A stretch of DNA of 64,000 bases from Antedon bifida (Eukaryota; Echinodermata; Crinoidea; Comatulida; Antedonidae), in NCBI GenBank assembly GCA_963402885.1, contig OY727098.1, forward strand, positions 15,982,717 to 16,046,716, given 5' to 3'. The notes below the pieces were generated by a model. That model searched no databases. It was not told where the DNA came from and saw only the letters and a list, made by a program, of their open reading frames with translations. The position numbers were made by a program, and so were the translations under genes. Positions within the stretch are counted from its first letter, which is position 1. Each line of letters opens with the position of its first letter. Positions 21,241 to 35,470 of the stretch are shown here, piece by piece.

Positions 21241-24200
21241 TGTTATTTAAAAACCCTCATTTACATAAAGTCATTTTTATCGGAAGTTGAATCCGGGTCT
21301 TTCTGCTACCGCAAACTTTGTACACAAATATTTTGTTATAAAAAAATCAAAATAACAATTATTTTGAACATAAATAAAGCTCTCATTATTATCGTAATAC
21401 CGTGAATTTAATTTCCTAGGTTTTATTGCAGTTTTGAAAAAGCCATCTATTTACAATCTGATCCGCTAATGCCGACTTCTTAATTCAGACGAGTTTCGTT
21501 CAAACCCATAACATCACATGTGACCTAAATAGTTTATCCGCCCTGATCTTCTAAGCTTAGATTTTGCAATACGAAAATTAAAAGGTCTTACGGTAAGAAT
21601 GGAAAAGCGGATTTTAGTGGTTTTTATAATCACACTTAAATACTGTTGTTAGGCCTACAACTGAACTAAAAGCCCTCCAATTTACAATAAATGGGAAAAT
21701 GAATTTATATTTTAACTTTAGAAGAAAGAAATAACACTTTCCCTTGGTAAATAAGTAAATAATGACGTGAACATTATCTATCTAAATAGAAACGCCATTA
21801 TGTTTCAGTATAGTTCACGCTTAAGTGGGCGTACTGAGCAGTTTCTGTGATGGACAGTGAGTGCATTAGATATTGACACAATCGATCTGAATGTAAACAT
21901 TCACTTTTCCAAACACAATTTATAATATTGATATCAACGCCACATTAATAATTGTCAATGCTCGTTAAAAGCTTCAAACAACCTTCACCTTTATACAAAT
22001 AGAATAATATTATTAAAATTTTTATTAATACAGTAGAGTAATATTGATACAGTATATAGATGAGTTGCGTATATTATTACTTTAAAGTACATTCAGTGTC
22101 ATAGCTGTTTGTCGAAAGTTATTAAACAGAGAAATCCTGATATATGGTTTTTACGTTTCAGTTCTCTTTCCTGATATATATTTCATATAGGCTTATATTT
22201 TTACATTTACACTTTCATTTCTATTGTGTGCGTAATAAAATGCGTCTTTAGTAATAATAATACACTATTTCCGACAATATCAGAACGAGAGTGCTGTTTT
22301 AAAAGTGATGCTAAAATATAAGAAGCCGCTGTTATAAAAAAATGTATTCAACCAATTCTGTCATTAGGTAGATTGTAACTGACAATTGAGAGTCATCTAG
22401 ATACGCGTATATCAAGGCTATTGTTATTCCTTTCACAAAAGCTTAGTTCCCGCTTGGACACAACACAAGAACGTTAGTCGCAACGTATTCCAACTGTCAC
22501 TTGTGATTGGTAAATTCGCAAATATAATGATGCTGTATACCATTCATTAATGAATATTACCGTATCTAAACGTAATATCTTTGATCTTGTTTCTAAATAA
22601 TGCATCTGTATTTACCATTTAATACGACACACACTTCAGCATTGATCTCGTTTCTAAACATAATCGGTTTACTTGTTTAATGTGTGACTAACGAGGTGTT
22701 AAACCCTAATCCGTTAACATAGTTGTATAATGAGTAGGCTACTTGTGAAAAGTCAAGAAAGGTTTTTTTTTTTCTTTTCTGTGTCATGTGTTAGAAGCTA
22801 GACATAGCTTACTCAAGTAACTGAATACAGAGATAATTGACCTGGATTGAGCGGGCTAGATTTAGATTACAATTAAATTTAAATTTAAAGAATTACAGAA
22901 TTAAATCTAGGCCTAGATGATTAAGATTTCTTCTTCATCATTGTAGCCAGAAACTAGAGTTATTCTTTAATAATAAGCAGTTTGGCCGACCACCTACTCC
23001 CCCATGTTGTATTAACGTAGTCTTGTAAACATCTATGTCTCACTTATTATTTTATTATGATTTTTTCGATATAAATGAATCAACCATAGAATAAATAAAT
23101 AATAAAATAACAAAGTAATTTGAAAAATGGTAAAAAAAAAAATTGATATTCAACTCTCCGACTCCTGCACTAGTGAAATCGAAATTCGTTGAATATATAA
23201 AGATGTAATATATAATTCCAATAAGAAAAATGAGGTTATCTATCAAAAAAATCGACAGGAAGATAATGAGATTTCCGCTGTGAATGCCTTGTATAAGCAG
23301 AAATATTTTATGAATAAAAAATCTATACAAATTCTAGCTTACTGTCAAGATAATTCAGGCAAAAAAAAGATGGATAAAAAAAGTTAAAATATTGTTTTGT
23401 TAAGAAGATACCGGTATATCGTAATCAAGTCGAACTGGTTTAAAATATATAAGTTTGATTACTTTCTCTTTCAGATTTTATTTTCAAAAGGAATATTAAC
23501 TATGTAGTCTTAACGATATTAAATTATTAAGTTGTGGGGGAAGGGTGGGGGAGACTAAAATATTTTCTTCCTCTACAATTAATTAGAAAGGTTGATGTTA
23601 ACATAATGGTTGGAACACCCCACTACTTTAGAATGTGAACTATGCAGGCCTAAACTTTCATTCATGACTCAGAAGTCTATCAAAATAACAACTTAAGATC
23701 CACATAGAAAAAAGGGGGACGGGGTTCTCTTACTAATTTCAAAATTACATTTGAAAAATATAATTTTCCGGTTTGTGCACAACGTGTCAGCAAATACACC
23801 TTGTATGCAACTGAATAAACGACAATGTGACAGTTTAATATATTGTAATCAATTCCATTTAAATATTGGGAGTATTTGTAAGGATATAAGTGATAGATGA
23901 TAGATTATTTTCCATAGTTCCGCAATTCATTTCCTCGGCGTGTAAGTGTGCTTTGTAAAATTTGCTCACGTAATGTACACGATACAAAGCTCGATCAAGC
24001 AATCAGAAGATGCTCAAAATCGCTATCAAAACAATAGGCCTACTCTTTTAGGCCAATTAACAATTTACCATTTTGTGGTTTGTTAAACTTTAATGTGAAT
24101 TTGCAAGGCGCAAATGATTTCCAAACAAGGGAAACTCAAATAAACAATATTGTACAACACTATAATTCAAAAGTACTATATAAATTACTTTTTTAATTTC

Positions 24201-26950
24201 AGTTTCATTTTTATTTATGGGATACGCTCTGTGATGGTAAGGCATAGATAGCGGATTGATATTGCTGCACTAACAGTAAAAATACTCAACAAAACGGAAA
24301 ACCAATTGCATGTAACTTCACAGTACTTGATGGAAACCTTCGGAGTTTGATTTATCAAGTGTGTTTTCTGATTGCAAAGTTAATAAGAAATAATATACGA
24401 TGTTGCAAAAAACAAAATCCATTAGATTGCTTTCACAAATTCATATTGTATAACCCAGTTCCGAGTTAGAAGCAATTTATGAAACTATCCAGTTTCTTTT
24501 TATGTTGAAATTCTACCATGTGAAAATTGTTATTTTCGTTTATTCAACTTAGTCATATCATCATGGTGATTTTTTCCTGTATGATTGTATTCGCTCGAAA
24601 TTTGCATTTGAATTAAAAAGTTAGCTTTGACTAGGCTATAGGCCTAGTTGTTTGTCAAAATCATGACGGTTGTAATTAGGCCTAAGCATAACTATAATTT
24701 TAACTATATTGCGCATTGAGCACCTAGTCGTGCCTATATTAACTACTTTGTTGCATTATACAACCTTAAATTTAAATTGTTTTAGCCATAAATCATACTT
24801 AACGACTTGCTCATATTAGGCACTCGTGAAATCCGAAATTCGTTATTTACGATCTATACGGCAAGTGCTCTGTTAAACACTCGTCGGTGTGAACTTCACT
24901 AACACATTCAAGGTACTACGGATATTGTCTTATGAAAAGATTATTTAGAATTCTCTGATTAAAAGCCATCTTTCAAGCGCCTACAAAACATGTCGGCTTC
25001 GGCCTGAGGTAGAAGTAAGCGGTCGACTTTGAAAAACGAATTGATGTGATAAATGAAATTCAAATTTAGCTGTTGAACGACTATACTTAGTGCTGCACGT
25101 GTTAACTTATAAAACGGATGCTTTTAGCACAAACACGTCAAACATACATTTTAAAGCAATCTATAAATTACGTCTAATACTATTGTTGCAAATGGCAGGA
25201 TTGATGAATAATTTCAATGTACGATGTATACCGGGTACTGCACGTTAACCGATTGTACGATTTATACTGTACGATTGTATACATAACTGACTGTACACAA
25301 TTTGTCATACATTTTAAGATTGTATTTGATTAATTTCAACATCATCCAAAAGCGACCAAAATCCATCTAAATTGAAGTCAAGGACACTTTATAAAATATA
25401 ATTAACTTCAAATCTATACAAGAGAAAACTTTTTTTGATAGAAAGAGACTGTAGTTTGCTATAAAGCATGTATGACAGACAGAAATTATTCACCGAGAAC
25501 TAACAAGTTCTTTTATATCGATGAGAAAGTGTAGATTAAAGATGTATTGTCCCTTTGACTAATTCCAAAAAAATAAAAAATAACAGATTTCGAAAAAAGG
25601 TGGGTCATTTTGAAGTATCATAATAGTTATTAACTTTCACCAAAAATTTGTCGAAAAAAAAAATCATTTAACTGAAATACAGACGTTTTTTTGTTAAAAA
25701 TATAACTTTGACTTCCAGTCAAAGTTTTCGATCAAAACATATCCCATAATGAAACGCGCTTGTTTGGCTACTCTGTATGCATAATCATAAAACTTTCTCA
25801 CGATCTGTGTGAAAATACCTTCTCCACCGTGACGAGTTGTAAACAATCATAATTAGCATATGCATAATGCGTACTCGTGGTTTGAAATCTTTGTTTACTT
25901 TCGCTCAGGAGGATTTTCCGGACGAAATGTAATCAAACTAATTTACCTGTTAATTACGTAATCTTGTTGCTTTTGGCTCGAATTTTCAACTTAAAGTGAA
26001 TAACTTTAATATTACTTTGATATGGCCAATTTAAATTAAAATTATTTTGACCTTCATTTTTTTGTGTTTCAAGGGACAATACATCTTTAACTTTTGAAGG
26101 ATTAAAATATTTTGTGGACAAAACTCAATCACTTAGAACGTGTAATAAAAGGCTATATCTAAACACTTTTTTTCGATTGAAATATAATATTCACTATACT
26201 TGTGTTGCATTATGTGACCAACTTTCTGTAATAATTCTGTAATAATTTATTCAATCAATTAAACTAAATATATGTAATGCACTAATCAAAATCCAATCCT
26301 GTTTGCTATCATTATAAACTTTCCGTCGCCAGTTATCTTACAACAACATCTGAATACAGATTAATATATCGATATCGTATATTAGTGAACAAACGTCACC
26401 TCATTTGTGTATGGTTCCTTAGCTATATCGAAAATAGAATATTTAATTAGGCGATCAAATCCTAGTCGTGATACTAAATTATGGATGTTATTAACTGTCT
26501 GCACAGAACAGACGCATTCTAATTTGATTTTACAACAAAACAAATAAATAAAAAATATTTAATCACACAAAATTGTGTTCTGTCTCTTAGGCTAGTGTAT
26601 AATGATTATTCAGTATGTTACAGAACCGATACAACCACCTCATTAACATGTCCAATAAATTCGTACTGCATATTATTATTGTCTATAATGCAATTATATT
26701 CAAAGTACATTCAAATCAATATAAAACTCATTAACTAATCATTTTCTTCACAAGTATCAACGTCAATATAATTACATCAACATAATCGATATGAACAAAC
26801 AACTCAGACAATGCAAAATCGATGTATGTAAAATATATGTGTGACGGTTGAATATTCAGAATCTGCAATGTATCAAGTCGTCAATTGAATAACTAGTTGG
26901 TTTCAATCCTTAGAGTAGACAATACAAAGAGAAAAATATTCTTTCACCTT

Positions 26951-27183
26951 CACACCACCACAACAACAGCAACAACAACAACACCACCAACAGCAACAAT
27001 AACAACAACAACAACAATACCAACACCAACAACAACAACAGCAACAACAGCACCACCAACAACAACAACAACAACAGAACCACCAACAACAACAACAACA
27101 ACACCAACAACAGCACCACCAACAATAACAATAACAGCAGCAGCAACAACAGCAACAACAATAACAGCAACAACAACAATAAA
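26951..27183. repeat. Compound CAA/CCA trinucleotide microsatellite
   Basis: About 230 bp of interrupted CAA, CCA, CAG and ATA triplets. All frames on both strands are open, giving Thr-, Cys-, Leu- or Val-rich frames; none is a gene. Confidence 0.95.
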
Positions 27184-28239
27184 AACATTGACCGATACCG
27201 TCATAGTTTTGGCCTACTATCAACACATCTTTGTCATTAAGTTGAAGTTGATTGAGACAACGCATCTCAGTGACATTTGAGTTCCAGATGTGTAATCCAA
27301 CAATTAACGTATTCATTAAAATAGAATTACAATCATAACGATTCGGCTAACAAGCAATCAAGACTGTAACAGTGCTAGAGATTACAAACTACATAAATAG
27401 GTTATTGTAGAACTAATATGTTCATGAATAATGATTATGGAATCGCGCCTAGCATATTACAAAAGAAATATTTTTCCAAATAGACCATTCTTGAAACTTA
27501 TGCTTCTTAATTAGCGATCTTCATTTTATATCAATTAAATTCAGGTTTTTCAAGTTGTAGACAATACCATTGCCTTCTTCATCATTTCCTTATGTTAGTG
27601 TCATTATTGACTTCTCCTTTTCATACCAAGTAGGCCTTACCACTATGAGAAATGAGTGCTAAAAATTGACCTAAAATGATTTATAGGAGGCCGTGTTTGG
27701 TCTATCGGCATAATTATGTGATAATATTTCATACTATGTTGTGGTAATGCTCAGAATGATGTAGTATGTCGTGTTTGCATCCTGCACATTCCTCCACGAC
27801 TCGTGTCTGCAATGATAAACGATTTACAATCCAGTCTAATCTTGACAAGTCTATTTGCAATTGATTTACACCCATCGTATTTAATATTGTATGAGCATCT
27901 ATATTTTATTCACTTCAAAACACTCTTTATATTTGTTTTAAATATTGTAAACATTTATTTCTTTCAAAACACTATGTATCTGTTTTTTGTCTCGATGGAG
28001 TAAAGAGTACGGAACTATGTCCATCCACGACACCCCTACCACCCCCACCCATAATTTCGGCAACAATATTGAGGTAGGTTATGTTCAGCACTTGGCCCCG
28101 GTATCCATCCGGCCGTCACTGGGTTGGAACTTTTTGTATAGATAGATTTTTATTTTTTTTTTTCATTTCAGAGGTAAACATTTTGCGATCTATGCTTGAG
28201 AGACCTTCGATATTAAAAGTTGACGGTGTCTATTAATGA

Positions 28240-28584
28240 ACTTTATATTACTATTATTGTTCAAGGTTGGAGGAGGTGGCAGACATAGATAGATATGATG
28301 TGCTTGTAGTCTTCACCCGATTCATCTCTTTCCTTCCCGCTTTCATGTATGCCGGTATTGTATTGGTACTTTTGTCTACTACAATCAAGGTAGAAGCTGA
28401 AATGTTTAGTTCGTACACTCAACTTATTAAAGAGCACCCGGCTGTCGTTCCTCTTCCATCTTTAGCGCCTGCTGTAATTATAGGATGTTTATACCTAAAG
28501 TATGTGGAAAGATATCTTTGTATCATGGACCTAGTACAGGGGTCTTGTCCATGGATCAGTCTCTATCGTGAAACATTCGCATGA
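28240..28584 (+). other. Unassigned 115-codon open frame
   Basis: Open from 28240 to TGA at 28582-28584, with no ATG near its start (first Met is MYAGIVLV at about 28345). The predicted peptide has two hydrophobic stretches (FISFLPAFMYAGIVLVLL; LAPAVIIGCLY), and local GC looks higher than the flanks. I recognise no family. It could be a decayed mobile-element fragment, an orphan exon or chance. Confidence 0.15.
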
Positions 28585-29079
28585 TTTAACGTCGGCACGA
28601 TTATTTGTTTTCAATATTAAAACGTTTCCATTGTATACAGTACAATTATTTGTTTTTCATTTATCATTTAGGTTATTAAATTACGTTTTTATTATGCATT
28701 ATGTGGAATAAAATATAACATCACCGTATCATACCGTTTCTTCGTTCTCCATACAACCTATATATAATATAGGCCTACTAAACAGTCCTATATAATTATA
28801 ATACATCATCTTCTCGTATTATTTGTAAATAATAGAATTATCACAACTGTATACATTACAATAGGCTACGACCAAGGAGTGGCGGAATATAGACATTATT
28901 GCCGCTTAACGACCTATCTATCCGTAGCAACATCATACAATAAAATGTCTTGAATTTCAATCATAAACCCGGGATTTATCGATGAAAAAAAATATAAGCA
29001 CACAATGAATCATAAGAAATAAAACATATATGAAGAAATGCATTATACAAAATACAATATTGCAATGATAGATTCTTAC

Positions 29080-29180
29080 CTTTAATGGAAGAGCACGGCT
29101 ATCCTTTCTGTCTATTGATGCGAGGCCTACTCAGTATCTTATGATGTTTAAGACGCTCTCTGATCTATACTAAAGCTCTA
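29080..29180 (-). other. Possible 5' non-coding first exon of the FSTL gene
   Basis: On the minus strand there is a strong donor, CATTAAAG|gtaagaat (donor GT at 29078-29079), and the FSTL coding exon at 16273-16388 needs an upstream non-coding exon. Nothing else ties them together. The upstream boundary is arbitrary and no core promoter can be assigned. Confidence 0.25.
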
Positions 29181-30676
29181 CATCAGCCTTCATGAACCCA
29201 GATCAATTATTATAATTTACTTGGACATCCTTGGCTAGAGATGCCAGCCGTAATCACTAAGGTTCTTATTCGGTTCTCTGATAGTATAACGGTGTGATCA
29301 TCAGTGAATATCTTATTAACATAAGTTCATGAATATTAATATTACGTCATCAGCACAAAGAGAATGACTCGCAAGAAGAAGAGACGAGATTAAATGACGT
29401 CACCTGATGGAATAATTTAACATTTATTATGGTTTGCTATAATTACTGCGATGCTACATAATATACACTTATAATTTGATGTGTGTTTCTTATCATGCAG
29501 ATGCACGTAATTAATTGTTGTATCATGACGTCATAATCGATAATTATGAGAATGATAGAGCAGATATAATTATCAACTTATCATCACCATCCTAGAACAT
29601 GCAAGATATAATCAGGGAAGAGTGAAATTACAATTACATTCTTCCCTGATATAATGTATTCTCTCCACAACACTATTACCTCCAACAATTAGGGGCGGAG
29701 ATACTCCTTTGGACCACTTATTATAACTCTCCTCAACTTAAGCGGTGAGATTCATTCTCACAACTTAAATATCAATTTTTCCATCGTGGTTAGGTGACTC
29801 GTTGTTTAAGTTATAAAAGATTCCATGTTCATTTAAAATGGTTATCATTAGATCTACTATAAATAGACATTTCCGAGCTTTTTTGAATTCTGCCGTCGTC
29901 CAACTTTACATTCAATTCTGAAGTTGTCCGTCTGAATTGAATTGAAATTGCCATCACACACAAGAGCATTGATTTGTCAGTTTAGGATTTAAGAATGTGT
30001 TTTTTTATTTTTTTAGAAGAAGAAGAAAGTAAATAATTAATTTGTTTTACTTTATTTTGCTATCAATTTTAAAAAAAACTAATATAAATAGGCGTACCAC
30101 ACGAATTATATTGTGATTTGAGAAATTTTATAAATAGTGCCCTCTAAATATGAATAAACATAAACGTCTGGCTTATAATAGTCTATACACCTACTTATAT
30201 TAAATTGGGGGCGTTTCAATAACATGGAAAAATCTGACTTTAGAATGTAAATTGATAAGAATTACCTTGATTTAATTGTAATTCTCTGGATATTTTAATG
30301 ACAAGATATCTTTAAAATGAATGATTTATAAGGTAAGAAGAAAATGTTTATAAATACTTAATTTTTTTACTTATGTAAGCTGTTTTTATGGCATAAAATC
30401 CAACCAAATGGTGATGGGAATCGAGGCGTGAACGTAACCTATTTTCATCATCACTACACTGAGAGAATGTTATTATTCCTGACAGTAAGTGAGTTCGGAA
30501 GGCTCCATTGGTTGCACAAGCCTAATTAGTAGGCCTACATTTATTAGTTGTAGCATATACCGATGCTTAATGCGAACTAAGATTGTGTGGTAAAAGTTAT
30601 AGTTAAATTTAATTAGTTTGAGAATATCGGAAAAAAATAAGCCTAGGGCCTAGTTGGTTGAATGAATGGAAATCTC

Positions 30677-30771
30677 GCCTCTTTCCCCGTCCCTCCCCCT
30701 TCTCCCCTCTCCTTCTCCCATTCTCCCCTTCTCCTTCTCCCATTCTCCCCTTCTCCCCTCCCCCTTCTCTC
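30677..30771 (+). repeat. Pyrimidine-only CT tract
   Basis: About 95 bases almost entirely C and T, built of CTCCCCTT/CTTCTCC units (CTCCTTCTCCCATTCTCCCC repeats). Long homopyrimidine tracts can adopt triplex structure; no gene is implied. Confidence 0.85.
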
Positions 30772-32737
30772 CATAAGTTTCCTGACATAAATAGCTAGCC
30801 AGTAAAGTAAGCTTCAAAAGAATAGATCCACGGACATGGAGGAATTTTATACCTCCATGCACAGAATAATTTCAGATAAAAAAAGAAAAAGAAAACTCCA
30901 AATAAGACTCAAAAGCAATTTTGAGAATTCAACGCATTGCACTATTAAAAAATGGTTTTTGAAAATATTCAAATGGAAAATTTATTTCTTCTTTTTCTTC
31001 AATAATTTGAAGTTTCTTTTTCTCATTTTACTTGCCAGTTTAATAACATTGTTATCATTCAACTCACTTATTATATTTCCTTTCACCTGAGCCTTGATGT
31101 TATCTCACTATTTTAGTACCTTTTTAGACCACGCAATAATCCAATTTTGACCTGTTACTATTATTAATAGTATTACTGAATTTAAAAGGCAAGTGGCAGT
31201 TGGCAATGTACGGTGTACTGCTGCACCTCAATTATAGGGGCGAGGACCATGATAAACCAAATTATTGTCTGATTGCTTCTGGTCCTAACCATGTTGACTG
31301 AATGTTTCGGCCCCTGAAACATTTAAGCCCATTCAATCATGTTTTAAAGAGAGGAGAAAAAGTAAAAGAATACTAACAAAGCAAAAACAATAATGAAAGT
31401 TAAAGTTAAATTAATATTTTATTGTCTGATTGAATTGTTTTCACTGTGAAATTTGGCAAAATTCCTGACATACAAAACTAAATGACTTTTCCTTTATTGT
31501 TAAAATACTGTACATCACATGTGTTCAACATCACTTTTTGTATATTAAAAATGTTAATAAAAAATTATAGGTGTGCTACAAATTGCACTACATTCAGGGG
31601 TGCTGTACGTGTGCTGTTTGTATTTTGGTGTGTAGAAGTTTACCAAATTTAAGCGTGTTATAAATCGCACACCTCAAGGGCTGTTTAGGAGTGTGTTAGG
31701 TGAGTGATCGCACTCGCTCGCCCTAAAAGACAAGGCCTGGTAATGGTGAATTATTTTAATCAACAAACTGTCAGTTATTTTATAGCCAAAATATAAAACA
31801 TTAACATTGAACAAGAAAAGTGGATTAATCCTTGTTGATTGTCTTCATTGTAATTGTACATTTAATACCTTTTCTAAAAATTGTGCCTCAAAACAGTACT
31901 ACATGACCAAACATAGTCTGTGACTGGGAACAAAGTTGAGCCAAAATGAGTAGATGGTACTGTATATATTGTAATCCTATTGCATTGACAATAGACTTGA
32001 CTAAAGTCTTGTGTCCGAATTTAGCCAATATGGAGGTAGGTGGATACTCAAGCATACTGTAGGATTACAGTATATTAAGACTGAAATATTGTTTTAATAT
32101 ACTTCCGATTCACATAATTTTCACGCTTCATTGTCTTGTCCTGCATAAAGCATTGATTTTCCTATGGGAGTCTCTTATTTTAAGTATTGATTAACCAACT
32201 GTCTAGATTTTCCCATTCACTGACCAAGGCAGCTACTTCTCAGATTCAACGCTTGTATTAATATGATTTAGCATAATTTGTCTTATGCGATTTGGCTGGC
32301 ACTAGGCTGATTATAAAGTTCAATTAATTAGCTACAGTGTCCACATGGGTATTGGCACGAGATATGAATGACACGGTTTACAATGTGTAATATTTAATAT
32401 GCAGAATACTACAGTGTACCTACAATACAATGACTCCCTCCCAGTTATGTATACTTACTATATTAACTTTTTATCTGGTTTTGTGTTTTACAAATTTACC
32501 TTGAATTTATGATTCTGAAGTTTTGTCAAAAATAGATTGTGAAATAGTGGCCAATAATTTTTTGTTTAATATCATTTTTGAAATATTTATTTTAATGTAA
32601 ATTCCTTTTCAGTACATTTTACCATGGCCTATTGTTTAAATAATGAACATGAACATATTATTATTAATTAATGTGCCCTTCATACCAGCACCATTACCTC
32701 AAACCCATCCTCTCTCATTCCTATACTTTCTAGTAAT

Positions 32738-33305
32738 TTACCTCTGCCAAGAACGTACTGTATATGTAACCGATCGTGTGTGTGTGTCTGTTAGCAGGAC
32801 TACTCAAAAAGTTATTGGAAGATCTTTACGAAAACGAAAATACAGATAGATATGTGGTCAAGGACCACTCCATTAAATTTTGGAGGCAAACCGTACCACA
32901 GTCCCAATTTTGGATCACTTTTTAGTATTATTTTCAGACCTGCTAGTGTTAAAAGATTGGACAGAATTTTCAATAGCCGGCGAGCGGTCTTAGCCTAAAG
33001 TAACCTGAAATTGCATTTTCTCAAGAACTACTGTACTTGCCCAAAAAACTAATTTTCAGTTATAATGTGTGATTTGTATTTGTAAAATATAATTTGATTT
33101 AATGTACAGGGTTTTTGATACGATTAGTTTAATTTTACTATTGTTAGTTGAAAGGCTGGTTACATACACATGCTTGTAGTGAAATTAGCCTAAATCACAC
33201 ACAACATTAAGACACACACAAATATATATATTTTCCGGAGAAATCTTATAAGAGAATTTTACAGTAGTAGGCGGAGGTATGCACTCTCGGAGTGGTTTTC
33301 TAGTT
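32738..33305 (+). repeat. Old dispersed repeat with cctctgccaag...ggcggaggt ends
   Basis: Begins acctctgccaagaacg, continues gttagcaggactactcaaaa and ccattaaattttggaggc, and ends ggcggaggtatgcactctcg. I recognise this order of motifs from repeats found in many metazoan genomes. A decayed open frame (SVSRTTQKVIGRSLRK) overlaps the first part. The ends are roughly inverted (acctctgcca/ggcggaggt). Class unknown. Confidence 0.45.
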
Positions 33306-35313
33306 TCAAAATGTTATTGTCTGAAATTATTCTGTGGGACTAGACTCAATTTGAATTAATTTTTCTTTTACTAATGATACTGTACAGTTACTTAAATTGT
33401 GTTTATATTACGCACTTTACTTCAATAGATTACAGATATAGACACTACAGCAGCACATTCATTAACGCTAAATCTTGAAACGCAATTTATTTAATCAGGT
33501 TACACGCAACCCAGAATCTAGAAATTACAATGACCTTTTGACGATTAATTCGAAACAGGATTTTTGTTTTCTTTACTTATTGATGATGACAATGAAAATA
33601 ATATTAACACACACAGTACAATACATTCTGTACTGTATGAAAAGCGTAGTTAAACACATCGGTAGTGATACAGTACATAATGATACATAAAAATGTAATT
33701 TTTAAAGTTTAGTAGTCAATGGAAAATTAATATTACAATATTTGTTGTGTTTCTTTTATAAGTTGCTTATTTGATTTAAAAACTCCCATTACTGATTACA
33801 TTGGTTGTAAATTAGATATTGAACCATTATCCGATTTGCATCCGGCATGTAGTCCATTCATTTATTCAATACAAAAATGAAAATACTGTATTTTATAATA
33901 TAATGATAATACGGTGTACCCACTTCTGTGTTGGGCCATTGGACGATGGTTTACTCTTGGGCTATTTGCCAAATGTTTAAAAATAAATAAAAATTGGAAA
34001 AATTCAAATCGCATAATAAAATTTCAATTCATTTGCATAACACACTTTAAGGGTGCAATGAAGTACAGTATTTTCTTTAATATCATGTGACACACAATCC
34101 TCCAAACAAATGGCAAGAATCTACTTACTGTTGATGTGTTATATTTTTAGTAAATGATGTATAAATTGGAAAAATATACTGTGGAACATAATTTTAATTA
34201 TGAAAAAGGTAAAGACATTTAACTTGCCATCAATTGTAAATCTATAAATTTATGCTACAGAATTTTATTAATTAAATCTTAATAATAATTAATATAATTC
34301 TTATAATTAATAAAATATTGTTTATAATAAAAATTGTCATTGATAATGATAATAATTTGTAGTGGTTATGGTTGAGTGCTCATGGGGTCAATTTCTATAC
34401 TTGAGTTCACAATACAATGTAACTTTTTAATTGGTTAATACAGTCAGTGAATGGTGCTTACATTTTTTTGATGTCATCGCCATTTCCTTCCATTCTTTCC
34501 ATTGGGCACTATTGTGTTTTCTTTTTATTTGTGAGATTCGAGAAGACAAAATTGTAGCTAGAACTAAGTAATATCAATAAATTAAGGTTTTAATTAATCA
34601 GTAACAGATTTATGAAATAAGCAATAACATTTTTAATAGTATCGTCCCAACTTCCTTATTATTTTTGTAAAAAATTATATTTAATTTTGGCCATGTACTA
34701 TTATTAATAATACTAACTGTATTATAATGAAATGTAATGCATTTGTTTTGTTTATTGATTGTTCTGTAATTACTACTATAGATATTTCCTTCATTTTATC
34801 ATTTTAATTAACATTTACTAACCAATTTAATCGCAACACACAACACAGTGGCTTGTAAATTAACACTCTAAATGGGTGTACAAGCTATCATGTTTTAAAT
34901 ATAAATTATATTATATAGACCAGGGAGTTGATAATTACAACTCCCTGTTTAGACTAATGTTCATAGCGTGCTTTAACAAGCGGATTGTGATGCTAAATGT
35001 TGTACAATTACCAACATAATGTGCATTCATTATTTTGTTTCCCATGTGATTGTAGGCCTACTTTCCAGTACATTATTTTAATATAAAACATGCAACATTT
35101 TAGTAACTGTATATTAGGTTGCAATGTAATTTTTGCATTGGAAATTTGTTAACGCTTTTGAAAGAGCATGGGTACCCTCCCTCATCTAGGTGGATGTATA
35201 GAGACTACAGAGAAAAAACATGAAATTAGATGGAATGATATACTTTGCATGGAAAATATTTTCTGAAGATCTTTTTGTACATTTAATGAAAAAGACAAGT
35301 CTATATCGTGCCT

Positions 35314-35470
35314 GCTTACCTGGATAAACACGACATAAGCCCTTTTCCACGAAGTGCGAAACAATTACGAAAAGAAGAATTTAGCGGTAGCTCACCTCCG
35401 TGATAAATGGGACAGTCCGCTATAGCGCCCTCTAGTGGGACCACTCCCACGTAATACCGTCATCATTTCT
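35314..35470 (+). repeat. DIRS left inverted terminal repeat
   Basis: 157 bp beginning gcttacctggataaacacga and ending gtcatcatttct, identical to the reverse complement of 40584-40740. Outside it, 35299-35313 (gtctatatcgtgcct) is the unique left tip copied in the ICR. Confidence 0.95.

Larger units (their letters stand above)
16389..29079. other. Long gene-poor stretch, probably the 5' UTR intron of the FSTL gene
   Basis: About 12.7 kb of AT-rich DNA with no supported coding exon. It holds a MITE (18075), a 126-bp tandem duplication (18365), the 27-bp minisatellite (19215), a SINE fragment (21150), a CAA-type microsatellite (26951), an unassigned open frame (28240) and many TAGGCCTA palindromes. 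Its intron status depends on the tentative first exon at 29080. Confidence 0.4.
29181..35298. other. Intergenic or 5' intronic DNA between divergent genes
   Basis: AT-rich, no supported coding exon. It contains a short inverted repeat at 29614-29649 (agggaagagtgaa motif), a pyrimidine tract (30677-30771), an old dispersed repeat (32738-33305) and a 10-bp-arm hairpin near 34922-34948 (cagggagttg ... caactccctg). Promoters of the FSTL gene and perhaps WDFY3 may lie here but cannot be placed. Confidence 0.4.

Noticed and set aside
26897-27316. Open frames on both strands of the CAA/CCA repeat (Thr-, Cys-, Leu- and Val-rich)
   Set aside because: All are by-products of a trinucleotide microsatellite that removes stops; no splice or start context supports translation.
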